A stretch of DNA of 64,000 nucleotides from Paguma larvata (lineage: Eukaryota > Chordata > Mammalia > Carnivora > Viverridae): positions 17,897,167 through 17,961,166 of the forward strand of contig CM057839.1 of NCBI GenBank assembly GCA_030068075.1. Reading direction: 5' to 3'. Below the pieces are notes generated by a model. The model worked only from the letters and a program-made list of their open reading frames with translations. It did no database searches and was not told the DNA's origin. The translations under genes were made by a program, and so were the position numbers. Positions 10,906 through 21,300 of this stretch are shown here, piece after piece; the stretch's first letter is position 1, and every line of letters starts with the position of its first letter.

Positions 10906-11800
10906 GCCAACACGAAGGGCAATCAGACAGAACGGACATAATAGTATCAGCTTACGAAGAGATAATAGATAGTTCCAGAGGCAGAAAAGCTCTGCCATTT
11001 GTCGGTGCTAAGAAAAAAAAGCTCCGTCAAGAGGACAAAGTAAGTCTTGGTCTTACATCTCTTTATTCTTTGTTTGTGCTGAATGAACAAAATCAGGATT
11101 TATTCGGCCCTTGAATGAGAACACACACATACACAAACAGACATCCAAAATAACTTCTTGTTTTTAAGATAGGTATTGTTGTCTTCATTCCTCCTCTGTA
11201 AGTAAAATCTATAACTTAAAAAAATTCTGTAATGCAGTGAACAAATATCAAAGTAATATACAAATTCTTTAATGATACAGATTAATGTGTAGCAATATAA
11301 TATGAACATATTTCCACATGTATCTGTACAAAGATTTTTATATAAAAAAGATTATAATAATCTGAATAAGACCTCAAAAAACAAAGAAAAAGAAAGAAGG
11401 GACCAAACAAGAAAGAAGGGGAAAAGAGAGACAGAGACAAATTGAAAGAAGGAATTGGACAGGTGCATCAGCAGTCTTAACCCTGCCCTTTCAAGTACCT
11501 TCTGTTTCCATATCTCCCTTTTCATGTCTGGTCTGGAGAAGAGCGGTCTTGGAGCTGTGGAACAGACTTGTTTACTGACTCTTTTTGTTCATTTCTGTAT
11601 GAGAGGGCCTCTATCTTCCGTCTTACCTTCTCTTTGTTAACCTAATGCTAATCAAGGCTGAAATTAAAAGATTCCCCTCCTAATGATTTGTTTCACCTCA
11701 TTAGCATCAGAGGCTGAAGCCACTATTGTAAAAGTACATAGCTTTCTGGTGTCTTGATAATCTCTGTGGAAACTAAAGAACCATGATGCGTCAGACCTAT
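10906..11800. other. unique DNA with a purine-rich tract
   Basis: A purine-rich stretch with GAAAGAAGG units lies at about 11370-11450. Short frames at 11100-11309 and 11455-11640 have no recognisable domain. Confidence 0.45.
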
Positions 11801-11801
11801 G

Positions 11802-11962
11802 CTGTTTAAGACGTGGACTCCAATGGGCAGTCTGGACATTGCCAGGGACCGGGCTAGAAAAGGAGAATCTCATTCCCACCTCCCACAAATGCTGAAGCAG
11901 AATCTGCTAACAAGTTTCCAAAAGATTCATATGCATATTAAAGTTTGAGAAGCACTGCAATA
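11802..11962 (+). mobile_element. MER5-like non-autonomous hAT (Charlie) element
   Basis: The sequence runs TTAAGACGTGGACTCCAATG, then CAGAATCTGCTAACAAGTTT, and ends TTAAAGTTTGAGAAGCACTG. This is the typical end of MER5A/MER5-type elements, whose terminal inverted repeat is CAGTGGTTCTCAAA-like. The element is old and diverged, with no coding capacity. Confidence 0.7.
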
Positions 11963-12200
11963 AATGGCTACTAATAATGATAGTTTCAATTTCCAAACTG
12001 TGCTCCTTAAAACATTAGTATCTTCCAAAATGTTTTCTACAAAAATGAGTTCTATAATCAAGTGTATTTTAAAAATATGAAACTAAATGAAGTTAAGCAA
12101 ATTTCCTCTTGGGGGACATCTTGGGAGCCCCTTTTATACAACATATGCAGTATTTTGTCCAATGTTCAGTCTCCTCTAGCACCTTATCAAAACAAGAGTC
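11963..12200. other. unique DNA
   Basis: No feature recognised between the MER5-like element and the next SINE. Confidence 0.45.
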
Positions 12201-12202
12201 TT

Positions 12203-12411
12203 GAGGCACCTGGGCGGCTCAGTTGGTGATGCATCCTACTCTTGATTTTGGCTCAGGGCATGGTCTCACAGCTTGTGAGTTCAAGCCCCATATCAGGCTA
12301 CATGCTCACAGTGTGGAGCCTGCTTGGGATTCTCTCTCTCCTCTCTCTCTGCCTCTACCCCTCTCTCTTTTTCTGTCTCTCACAAACTAAACAAAAAAAA
12401 TAATAATAATA
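12203..12411 (+). mobile_element. felid SINE
   Basis: Head GAGGCACCTGGGCGGCTCAG, tRNA-like boxes, CT-rich middle, then an A-rich tail passing into (TAA)n. An imperfect TSD (AACAAGAGT at about 12190 against AATAAGAGT at about 12410) is likely. Confidence 0.93.
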
Positions 12412-12582
12412 ATAAGAGTTGTCATTATGTTCCTCCTAAGGTAGATACCACCAAAAATACAATTTGTTAAAGTCGCCTTCCAATAAGTAATATCTGAAGT
12501 TGCCTAAATATGCTATTCCTATTTATTTATTTATTATTATTTTTTAATAGAGAAGATCTATGCTTTAAACTGCCTTTTCCCA

Positions 12583-12786
12583 GGACGCCTGGGTGGCTCA
12601 GCTGGCTTAAGCACCCGACTTCAGCTCAGGTCATGATCTCACAGGTCATGAGTTTGAGCCCTGTGGTGGTCTCTGTGCTGACAGCTCAGAGCCTGGAGCC
12701 TGTTTCAGATTCTGTGTCTCCCTCTCCCTCTGCCCCTCCTCGCTCACACTCAGCCCTCAAGAACAAATAAAGGTTGAAAAAAATCT
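12583..12786 (+). mobile_element. felid SINE with 16-bp TSD
   Basis: Head GGACGCCTGGGTGGCTCAGC, tail AACAAATAAAGGTTGAAAAA. The flanks AAACTGCCTTTTCCCA (12567-12582) and AAATTGCCTTTTCCCA (12787-12802) are a TSD with one mismatch. A second SINE in the same orientation lies about 170 bp upstream. Confidence 0.97.
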
Positions 12787-12802
12787 AAATTGCCTTTTCC
12801 CA

Positions 12803-13332
12803 ATACCAAAACAAAAGCTTACATTTGTTGTTATAATTCATATGCTCTGTACCTAAACCATCACTGTGAACATCACACACAGAAGCTGTGGTAGGCAGCT
12901 GGAATCAGCAAGCCATGTACTGAGAAGTCACCAAACTTGCAAATATAAACACATTAGCACATGCTTCCCATTTCCTATTATGATCTTTTTTCAACAAGGC
13001 CCCATGTTTCTGTCTCACTCATTTCATTACTGAAAAACCCTTTAAATTTTTTTCTATCATTTTCCATGTTCCAGGAAGACAAGTTTTACAGACATGAAGA
13101 ATTTCACAGCCAGCTTTCTCTCCTTTTCCCTCAGAGCTTATCAGGGACAATTAGCATTAAAAAAAAAAATGCAAGCTACCACTGCATTTGTTTTCAGATT
13201 CTTCCAGACATATTTTTTTCTGGATAGAAAAAAAAATCATTTTAGACTCCTTTTTCTCTTCACTTCTATCATAAAAAGGGAGGCTGGCTGCTCTTTTTAT
13301 ACATTTTTGGTCATAACAAAATAAAATTAATT
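12803..13332. other. unique DNA, overlapping short open frames
   Basis: Two overlapping frames (12961-13227 and 13094-13324) in an AT-rich stretch show no domain or codon bias. They are treated as chance. Confidence 0.4.
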
Positions 13333-13343
13333 AAGATTTCAAT

Positions 13344-13784
13344 TTACCATCAACTGACGAATGGATAAAGAAGTTGTGGTACGTATATACAACGGACTAC
13401 TACGTGGTAATGAGAAAAAATGAAATCTGGCCATGTGTAGCAACATGGATGGAACTGGAGAGTATTATGTTAAGTGAAATAAGTCAGTCAGAAAAAGACA
13501 GATACCATATGTTTCCACGAATAGGTGGACTTTGTGAGACTAAGCAAAAACCAGGGGGAGGGGAAGAGGGAAAAGGAAAAAAAGACACAGAGAGGGAGGG
13601 AGATAAAACATAAGAGACTCTCAAAGACTAAGAACAAACTGAGGGTGAGGGGGGTGAGGGAGGGGGGAGAGGGGGTGACGGGCATTAAAGAAGGCACATG
13701 TTGGGATGAACACTGGGTGTTACATGTAAACCAATTTGAAAATAAACTATTATAAAAATTAAAAAAAATAATAAATAATAAAAA
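13344..13784 (+). mobile_element. young 5'-truncated L1: ORF2 end plus 3' UTR
   Basis: The insert begins in the last codons of ORF2 (encoding a motif close to MWYVYTTDYYVVMRKNEIW) and ends with the carnivore L1 3' UTR. The UTR has a G-rich GGGTGAGGGAGGGGGGAGAGG tract and then ATGAACACTGGGTGTTACAT. The A-rich tail ends in (AATA)n. An 11-bp TSD AAGATTTCAAT occurs at 13333-13343 and 13785-13795. It is severely 5' truncated, so non-functional. It matches the copy at 43295-43575 very closely. Confidence 0.95.
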
Positions 13785-13795
13785 AAGATTTCAAT

Positions 13796-14095
13796 CTAGT
13801 TTTATCTAGTGCCAAAACTTGTAATTATCCCATTATATTCAATATTGCCTTCAGAGGCAATCAATGGTTAAAACATTACAAAATATTTTATATAATATCA
13901 GTAGTTTAACCACCCGGTATTTCATAAAGGAACCATTTATCATCATTACACTTAATTCCCCAAGAAAACAACTAAGCAGAATTGAGAGTATGCAAAGAAG
14001 CTCAGTGGTATATAAACACCTGTAATTCCTGCTTCCCTTGTGGCTTTTTATTTGGAGCTCAGATTTTAAAGCAATGCTTGTTTACTCTCTCTCCA
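13796..14095. other. unique AT-rich DNA
   Basis: No feature recognised. Confidence 0.45.
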
Positions 14096-14099
14096 TCTT

Positions 14100-14280
14100 T
14101 ATTTATTCAACAAATATTCATTTAATGCCTATTAAATGCTAGACTCTGTTCCAGACTATGGGGATTTAAGAAAAAAAATAAAAAATAAACATACATTATA
14201 ATGTCAGGTGATGATAAGTGCTAAAAGGAAAATTAAAGCCATTTGAACAAACAGAAAATGACTTGGGTAGGGGAGCGAGG
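14100..14280 (-). repeat. L2 LINE 3' end fragment, antisense
   Basis: TTTATTCAACAAATATTCATTTAATGCC, then ATGCTAGACTCTGTTCCAGAC, is the reverse complement of the L2 3' terminus. The sequence following it continues the same family in weak form. Confidence 0.65.
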
Positions 14281-14910
14281 GGTTGTCTTCCTGGATGAAG
14301 AAAAATAAAAGAAAAAATATGTAGATAGATATATAGGTATAGATTAATGGTTAGATACAGATATATTTGATCAGCTATACATTAGGTATATATTTTTTTA
14401 TGGGAATATCCCAGTTATACTTCAATTTAGGTAAGAATCATTGCTCTGTTTTAGCTGCTCTCAAAATGATTTTTGATGAGGCACACATCCATGAATTTTT
14501 TGTGTGGCTTATATATTTCAGACCATACCAAAACTTCTATTGAAATTTTTTGAAAATTTTCATAGCTATTTTCATATGATAAGAGAAGAAAAAAGAAACT
14601 TTATCTTAGTCATTTAGAAAGAAATCTATTTCAACCGAACTGTATTTCAACTGAAGGTATAGATTATGCTAACAATTATTATGGTGTCATTTTGTGTTTT
14701 CTTTTTGGAAAAAAATTAAAGACCCAGAAACACGTGGTTAAATTCTTTCTGTCATATATTTTGTCAATATTATCTCCAAGCCATTGGTGAACTTAACAAT
14801 GAAATTAAGAAAAAAATCATTATGTCTGCTTGATACCATATCAGAAAAATACCTGATTTAACTGCATTTAAAAATGCTAATCACTTATTCAAGCAAATAT
14901 TATATTGATA
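14281..14910. other. unique AT-rich DNA
   Basis: GATA/TAGA-rich words occur near 14315-14390. No gene or repeat family was recognised. Confidence 0.4.
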
Positions 14911-14921
14911 AAATCAATTTT

Positions 14922-15122
14922 AAGTTTTTTTTATTTTTGAGAGAGAGAGACAGAACATGAGCATGGGAGGGGCAGAGAGAGAGGGAGACACAGAATCTGA
15001 AGCAGCCTCAGGCTTTGAGCTGTCAGCACAGAGCCTGACGTGGGGCTTGAACCCACATACTGTGAGATCATGACCTGAGCTGAAGTCGGACACTTAACCG
15101 ACTGAGCCACCCAGGTGCCCCC
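14922..15122 (-). mobile_element. felid SINE, antisense
   Basis: The reverse complement begins GGGGCACCTGGGTGGCTCAG. The 11-bp TSD AAATCAATTTT is at 14911-14921 and 15123-15133. Confidence 0.97.
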
Positions 15123-15133
15123 AAATCAATTTT

Positions 15134-15418
15134 TTTAAAGAGCCAACATGGGAAATATCATGAAATATTGTTGTAAAAATCAGAAAAGTCATTGTATAAA
15201 ACAGAAATTCTGCTAAGTAACTTACTTACACAAAACATACTAGCAATGGCTCCATAGACCTTCTTAAGAGGTATTCATGAAGACAATTCAAGCATAGGAG
15301 GATCCTTTTTGCCCCCTTGGTTGACTTTTAATATTGTCATACTGAAACTCTCTCCTCCAGCCTACTTATGTTTTAATTCCTCTTGAGTGTCTGGATGGGA
15401 TGTATCAAAAGGTTTCTA
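15134..15418. other. unique DNA between two SINEs
   Basis: No feature recognised. Confidence 0.45.
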
Positions 15419-15436
15419 TAAACATCTAAGATTTTA

Positions 15437-15654
15437 ATTTTTTTTAATGTTTATTTATTATTTTGCAAAAGACAGAGAGACAGAGTGTGAACGGGGGAGG
15501 GGCAAAGAGAGAGCGAGTTATAGAATCCAAAACAGGCTCCAGGCTCTGAGCTGTCGGCACAGAGCCAGACACGGGGCTCGAATTCATGAAACACAAGATC
15601 ATGACCTAAACCGAAGATGGACGTTTAACCCACTAAGCCACCCAGGCACCCCAG
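15437..15654 (-). mobile_element. felid SINE, antisense, with 18-bp TSD
   Basis: The antisense SINE ends in the GCCACCCAGGCACCCC head. Flanks TAAACATCTAAGATTTTA (15419-15436) and TAAACATGTAAGATTTTA (15655-15672) differ at one position. The 72-codon frame at 15447-15665 is SINE sequence, not a gene. Confidence 0.97.
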
Positions 15655-15672
15655 TAAACATGTAAGATTTTA

Positions 15673-15936
15673 TCAGTTTAGTGAAGTCTTACTGTTGCAT
15701 ACACAATTAATATAATCAAATAGCACATTTGTAACATATCTTATTCATAATAATATGTACATAACATTTAATGGAATATTATGAATATAATCAGAATATG
15801 TGATATATGATTATATATACTACAAACAAAATATTATTATATATTATTTTAATTCAACGACAACCCTGTCAGAGGTATTATTCTTCTGTCAATTACACTT
15901 CTGAGGAAAATAAGGCTGGACATTGATCATTTGGCT
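15673..15936. other. unique AT-rich DNA
   Basis: ATATTATTATA-type text around 15770-15850. No feature recognised. Confidence 0.4.
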
Positions 15937-15952
15937 CCTTGTCCCCACTTTT

Positions 15953-16170
15953 TTTTTTTTAATTTCTTTTTTAATGTTTACTTTCGAGAGAGAGACAGAG
16001 CATGAGTGGGGGAGGGGCAGAGAGAGAGAGGGAGACACAGAATCTGAAGCAGGCTCCAGGCTCTGAGCTGTCAGCCCAGAGCCCGATGTGGGGCTCAGAC
16101 CCACGAACCGTGAGATCACGACTTGAGCCGAAGTTGGCTGCTTAACCAACTGAGCCACCCAGGTGCCCCA
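15953..16170 (-). mobile_element. felid SINE, antisense, with perfect 16-bp TSD
   Basis: The flanks 15937-15952 and 16171-16186 both read CCTTGTCCCCACTTTT. The body is close to consensus, with a long T tract at the left end (the poly(A) tail on the minus strand). Confidence 0.98.
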
Positions 16171-16186
16171 CCTTGTCCCCACTTTT

Positions 16187-16595
16187 GTCTTTACTATATT
16201 CAGCGGTGTTTATGAGATATAAATTGAGTTATATCTCAATTAATGATCCATAACAAAATATCACTCTCATTTTCTATGAAAAATAAAAGCAGAAGGAAAA
16301 GAGTAGTACCATTTTAGACTTTTGTTTTAAAATCCCTTTGGAAGCTTGCAGATAGATCGATATAGATACAGATACAAAATCACTTGGCTTTGGCCTGTAG
16401 CTGTTTAACATACATAACTTTGTATCTCTAATTTTATATCTTTTTCACCTGTAGTTAGGATCATGTATTAGACGTCTTTCACGTCTAGCTTTGTGGCAAG
16501 TAGGATGCCATTATAGGTCCTTCTAACGTGGTATTGCATTTTTAATTTAAAGTTCACTGAGTGACTTAGGACATTTATCAAAAAGCTTGACTTAT
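16187..16595. other. unique DNA
   Basis: A GATAGATCGATATAGATACAGATA cluster lies at about 16350. No gene recognised. Confidence 0.4.
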
Positions 16596-16599
16596 GGTC

Positions 16600-16745
16600 A
16601 TATCAACGATCACTGTCATAGCCGGCTTCAGGGTCTTGGCCAAATCACTTAACTTTTCTTTGTCTCAGTTTCCTGCCCCCCAAATAACTTAAGTAAGTAA
16701 ATTGTACCGTAGACTTAAAATCCTGTGATTCAAAAATTGATCTTG
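16600..16745 (+). repeat. MIR SINE fragment
   Basis: GGGTCTTGGCCAAATCACTTAA, then TTGTCTCAGTTTCCTGCC, follows the MIR core (CTTGGGCAAGTCACTTAA...CTCAGTTTCCTC). The 3' part is eroded. Confidence 0.58.
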
Positions 16746-18660
16746 AGCATTTACTATGTACTATTACAGTACTGTGTTCAATATGGAGGAAGAAGTCTAA
16801 AAAAAATACTTGATATCACAATACCTTATCCCTCAATGTTTACTGACCAAATGTTAACTAGCAACTAGAGCTACTCATTAAAATATGGCTTAAAAGGTTG
16901 AAAATACAACCACTGGAGATGAGTATCTATATATGCAATGCAAGTCCTTTATTGATTCTGTGGCTTTATAAAAGTTGGAAGTCATTAGAACAAGAACAAT
17001 AACAACAACAAGTCATCACAACATGTGTCACAATATGCAAAAGATACAATGCTCTCCTGATTATGGTAGCAAATAGGAGAAAAATTATATAAGGGGTAAA
17101 GAGAAAGTCAAGCAGAATAAGAAAAAATTACAATTGAAGAAGAAATCTGTCATTATTTTAAGATTCTAGGTGCATTTTCATGATCCACAACCATTTCCCT
17201 GATGACGCCTGCATTTTTATGCTGTCCTGCTGAATCTGAGATGATTTAATCTGTGCTGGGTTTGTGATACATTCTGCTGATGTATTGGGATTATCTAAAC
17301 TAATTTTTCAGTAACTATGGAGTGTTAGCATAGGCTTATTTTCTTTCTCTTTGTTCTGGGTTCATATCAAGCCAAACTAAATGGAAGCAAGAAAAAGAAA
17401 AAGGATTTATGGTATCAAGGTGGGTTCTGGCTTAAAAACTGAATTCCCTTTGCACTAAAGAGAAAAATATAAAGTCACTTAACTCCATCGCTTTAATGAG
17501 ATAGGAATAGACCTCATAAGCGACTTTGAAAATTACTTCTCATTGTTTTATAAAACCATCAGAGATTTAAAAGCAGTAAATAATGAAACCTGTGCAAAAA
17601 TAGTTATTAAAATGACAGCAGTTTGCTTGCTGTTATTTGCTGCTCAAAGGGAAGACTACCACGCATTTTTCCCTTCTTTTGTAATGACGAAAAATCCTAT
17701 CTTCATTAAATCTATGTTTTTTGCGCAAATACTTGGGGAGCAGAACATCTTTGTATTTGAAGGATTTTCTAAAATAATGCATAACCGTGTGAGTAATCAG
17801 CAGAATGATTTGAAGGACTCCATAAATTTTAGGGCTGGAGTTTTTTGTTCCTCCCTACCACGCATTACCTTCTTCCTTTGGTAGGAGAGATCTGCTTGGT
17901 GAAATGATGAAAGCGTGATATCTATTTCTTCATGATCTAGAATTGGGAAGGTTCATGTCCTGAACTTACATGCTCAGCTGTTGTTTCTCTTTCTTTGTCA
18001 ATCTGCCGCTCTTGGATCTCGGTTTTAGAAACTACCTGCCTGTAAGCCCTATGCATTCTGCTCACTAATCTTGCATTTTCCATGCAATAAACCAAAAAGA
18101 ACAAGCTATGCCTTATGCAGTAACATTTTTAGTTATTCAGCTGCTCTAAAGGTAATATTTTTGTGCAAATTCTATGGAGGGGAAAAAGAAAAAGGAAAAA
18201 GATTAGGTTTGAAGCCCAAGCTATATTTTCTAATCCAGTTCTGCACCTACAATAAAGCGGACAATTTCTTCTCTTTCTAACTCCTGTTATTTATTTCCAG
18301 ATAGGTTCCAAATCATGAAAGAGTGAAATGGGCTGGTTAATTAACCAAATCAAATACGGTGAGTGATGACAGTGAATCATGAAAAAATTACTCTCACTAG
18401 CCCTTTGAAGTGGAGCATGCCTAGAGTTCTCATTTCTGCTAGAAGCAGACATCTTTAAAGGTTTCTTTCTAAAACTCTCTTTAAAAGATGTTAGGCCTTA
18501 GCACAGCAAGATTTCGGTGAATTATACGCATAAAGTCATTATCATGATCAAATTTGGTTAGTGTCTTTAATCCTCATACTGTATTTCAAATTTAATTAAA
18601 AGTCGAAATTGTACATCTGGTTGATACTGGATACTGGGTTTTAACACTCTGAATATCTAC
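16746..18660. other. about 1.9 kb of repeat-free DNA
   Basis: The stretch is free of recognisable transposons. The longest frame is a 113-codon one at 17543-17884. It has no signal peptide, domain or splice context that I can read, and its lysine/phenylalanine-rich content fits random AT-rich DNA. The absence of repeats could mean selective constraint or simply old unique sequence. Confidence 0.4.
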
Positions 18661-18697
18661 CCTAACAAAGGTCCAGCTTGCAGGGGATATGAAGCAA

Positions 18698-18725
18698 AAA
18701 CTACAATTCCCAGAATCCCTTGCGG
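18698..18725 (+). promoter_or_regulatory. ZNF143/THAP11-like SBS motif
   Basis: AAACTACAATTCCCAGAATC followed by CCTTGCGG matches the extended ZNF143 site (ACTACAATTCCCAGAATGC-type, ending in a YGCGG-like core) almost base for base. The same core contains the TTCCCAG half used by RBPJ. It directly precedes the inverted repeat at 18717-18731. Such sites mark promoters and chromatin loop anchors, but may also be carried by old transposons. Binding is inferred only from the motif. Confidence 0.6.
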
Positions 18726-18731
18726 CAAGGG
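18717..18731. repeat. 15-nt perfect inverted repeat
   Basis: CCCTTG, then CGG, then CAAGGG forms a 6-bp stem with a 3-nt loop, overlapping the 3' half of the ZNF143-like motif. Confidence 0.85.
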
Positions 18732-19040
18732 AATGAGAATTTCATCAATTGGATATCCTAGTGGAAGAACTCCATTCAGAGCTGAATCATTTGATAAAGT
18801 AAAAGCAGCTCTTTGGGCTGGGGCAAACAGTATCCAGATTAAGCAGTTTCTTGACGACTTTTTGAGACATGATCTGTGATGAGGCTTCTGCTTCTGTAGC
18901 TGGCCAACCGTGTAGAGGCAGTGTTTTTCAAGCGTACCAGTTCTACCCAGATGGGGCTGTCCCGGAAGCTTAGTTTAGGGTCTCGGATTTGTAAGCCTAC
19001 TATTAATTAATCTGTGAGATAGCTTGATCCCTTCAATAAA
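18732..19040. other. unclassified, slightly GC-richer DNA
   Basis: The text GGGCTGGGGCAAACAGTATCC ... GGAAGCTTAGTTTAGGGTCTC ... CTTCAATAAAACAGG looks like an old transposon or a transcript end. I cannot name a family. Confidence 0.3.
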
Positions 19041-19052
19041 ACAGGTTATTCT

Positions 19053-19277
19053 TTTTTTCTTAATTTTTTAATGTTTATTATTATTTTTTTAATTTTTGAG
19101 AGAGACAGACCTTGAGCGGGGGAAGGGCAGAGAGAGAGGGAGACACAGAATCTGAAGCAGGCTCCAGGCTCTGAGCTGGCAGCACAGAGCCCGACGCGGG
19201 GCTTAAACCCAGGAACCGTGAGATCACATCCTGAGTGAAAGTCGGATGCTTAACCGACTGTGCCACCCAGGCGCCCC
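19053..19277 (-). mobile_element. felid SINE, antisense
   Basis: The reverse complement begins GGGGCGCCTGGGTGGCACAG. An imperfect TSD around ACAGGTTATTCT (about 19041-19052) and ATGGGGTATTCT (about 19282-19293) fits. The 61-codon antisense frame here is SINE sequence. Confidence 0.95.
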
Positions 19278-20570
19278 TAAAATGGGGTATTCTTACACAG
19301 AATAAAGCATGTAGTTAAGAACCTTGGCTAATACATCATTTAAACAATTCAAGATGGAAATAAGAATTTAAGGTAAAGAATAGATTATAAAATATAGATT
19401 AAACTTGCACAGGAAATACTGTATAGGGTAGAACTAAGAAATATGCCAAGACTCGTGGGGATGTTCGAGCCAAAGGGAATTAGACTGCATACTGAGGTCA
19501 ACTCTACATGGTTGAAGCCAAAGGAACCACATTATGCTAGGCAGTGAGAATTACCGTTGCAGTTAAAGAAGTTACATTGTAAGCACAGAGCCTGAAGGAA
19601 AAGGGAACCTTAACATAATCTGACTTAAACTGTCTGTAGAGGACTCAGTAGTCACCCGCTGGAAAAAAAAAATACATTACTGCTGTCAGCTACTTACTCA
19701 CAGAATCATTCCTATGTATTTCTCAAAAATTTTGGTTTCTGGTTCACTGCCTACTCTGTCCATTAGAATGCCTGTCTTGTAGTAGTCTCTATATACATGC
19801 ACATATTTTTTTCCTATACCATGTATTTTTAATTTCGTAAATACTTCCATTCCAAGGATATCTACCCCCATCATTCCTTCCAATGTCAAATCTTAGACCT
19901 TGTCATTACCACTCACCGGAACCTACACATGGAACTGTGATTACGTGATATACATAATCACGATGTAATGAGTACCTTTCACTGATGGCTCCTTCAGATC
20001 CAGCTGGTGCATGACCTCCAAGTCATTGGTGCAATTATTTTTCTCTGCTTCCTGATATACTTCCTCCTCTCCTTACACAGTTTAAATTCTATGGTCTGTC
20101 ATAATCACTCTTGTATACCATCGTTGCTTCCCTTACCCCCCCCCCCTCTTTTTCCTTCTTGCTTGGCACACTCGCATCTCTGGTTCAATCCAGCTCTTTC
20201 CCCATTCCACAACCAGACCACATAACTGAATACGGCTAGAAAATAACACACAACCATACTGACCGAGTCCACTTTAAATTCATGATTCTCAAGGGCCTTT
20301 AATGGTAATTATCCTATACTCCCCTCTCTTTGGTCATTATTTTTTCTAATATTTTTTTTCTTTTTCTCTCTACCCACTTCTTCTGGAATTCCATTATGTC
20401 AGTATGCATAATGGTCTCCCACATTTATCTGATACTGTTCATTTTTCCTCACACTTTTTCCCCCTTCGTTTTTCAGACTGGATTGATTTTCAAGTTTGCA
20501 GGCTCTTTCTTCTAATAAAATTTATAGCTAGACACTTTTACTGAATTTTTCATGTCTGTTTTTGTATTTT
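19278..20570. other. unique DNA with a small hairpin and C-run
   Basis: GTGATTA...TAATCAC at about 19938-19962 is a 7-bp inverted repeat. A run of about 10 C lies near 20137-20147. The 19690-20280 part has a pyrimidine-rich texture that might be an L2 5' relic, but it could not be placed. Confidence 0.35.
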
Positions 20571-20580
20571 TCTTAATTCT

Positions 20581-20788
20581 TAAAAATATTTATTTTTGAG
20601 AGAGAGAGAGAGAGAGACAGAGCATGAGCAGGGGAGGGCAGAGAGAAAGGGAAACACAGAATCTGAAGGAGGCTCCATGTTCTGAGCTGTCAGCACAGAC
20701 CCTGATGCCAGGCTTGAACTCATGAACCATGAGATCATGACCTGAGCTGAAGTCAGATGCTTAACCGACTGAGCCACTCAGGTGCCCC
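20581..20788 (-). mobile_element. felid SINE, antisense
   Basis: The reverse complement begins GGGGCACCTGAGTGGCTCAG, with a (GA)n run near the tail. Flanking TTAATTCTT words at about 20573-20581 and 20793-20801 form the likely TSD. Confidence 0.95.
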
Positions 20789-20794
20789 ATGTTT

Positions 20795-21300
20795 AATTCT
20801 TTAAGCATGTCTCTTTTATTTCTTTGAACATATTTAGAATGTATTTATAATAGTTGCTTTGAAATCTTTGTCTGTTAAGTCCACCAAGTGTTCCCTTTCC
20901 ATGGTAGTTTCTATCATCTGCTTTTGTTCTTACGTATGGGCCACACTTTGCCATTTCCTTGAATGTTTCATTAAAAAAAAAAAAACTGAACATTTAAAAT
21001 AATTTATTATGGCAAATATGGTTACTCCTCCCTTTTACCACAGAGTTTCTTATTGTCTGCTTGGCCATTTTTGTTGTTGTTGTATTTTGGGGGGAGGGGT
21101 GTTAATTACTGATTTGGCTAAGCTAATTCTGCAAAATCTATGTTCCCAGCATATGTAGACTCTCAAAGATGTTCTGTTTATGTATTTTTCCATTTGTTTT
21201 TCTCTTTTAGCCTGGCTATTTAGGGGCTATCCTTGGGTTATCATAAGCCACACCAATGTGTGAAAGGTGGTGCTCAACACCCCTCAGCAAGTTAGGGTTT
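20795..21300 (-). repeat. old L1M 3' UTR, antisense
   Basis: TTTGAACATATTTAGAATGTATTTATAATAG, then TTTGAAATCTTTGTCTGTTAAGTCC and ATGGGCCACACTTTGCCATTTCC, follow the antisense 3' UTR of medium-age L1M elements. A TTGTTGTTGTTG run follows. It may extend further right, but I lose it near 21300. Confidence 0.5.

Noticed and set aside
17543..17884. 113-codon plus-strand frame in repeat-free DNA
   Set aside because: No domain, signal peptide, splice sites or codon bias visible. Amino-acid content fits AT-rich random sequence.
19690..20280. Possible L2 5' coding relic
   Set aside because: Pyrimidine-rich texture only; no ordered run of recognisable L2 phrases.
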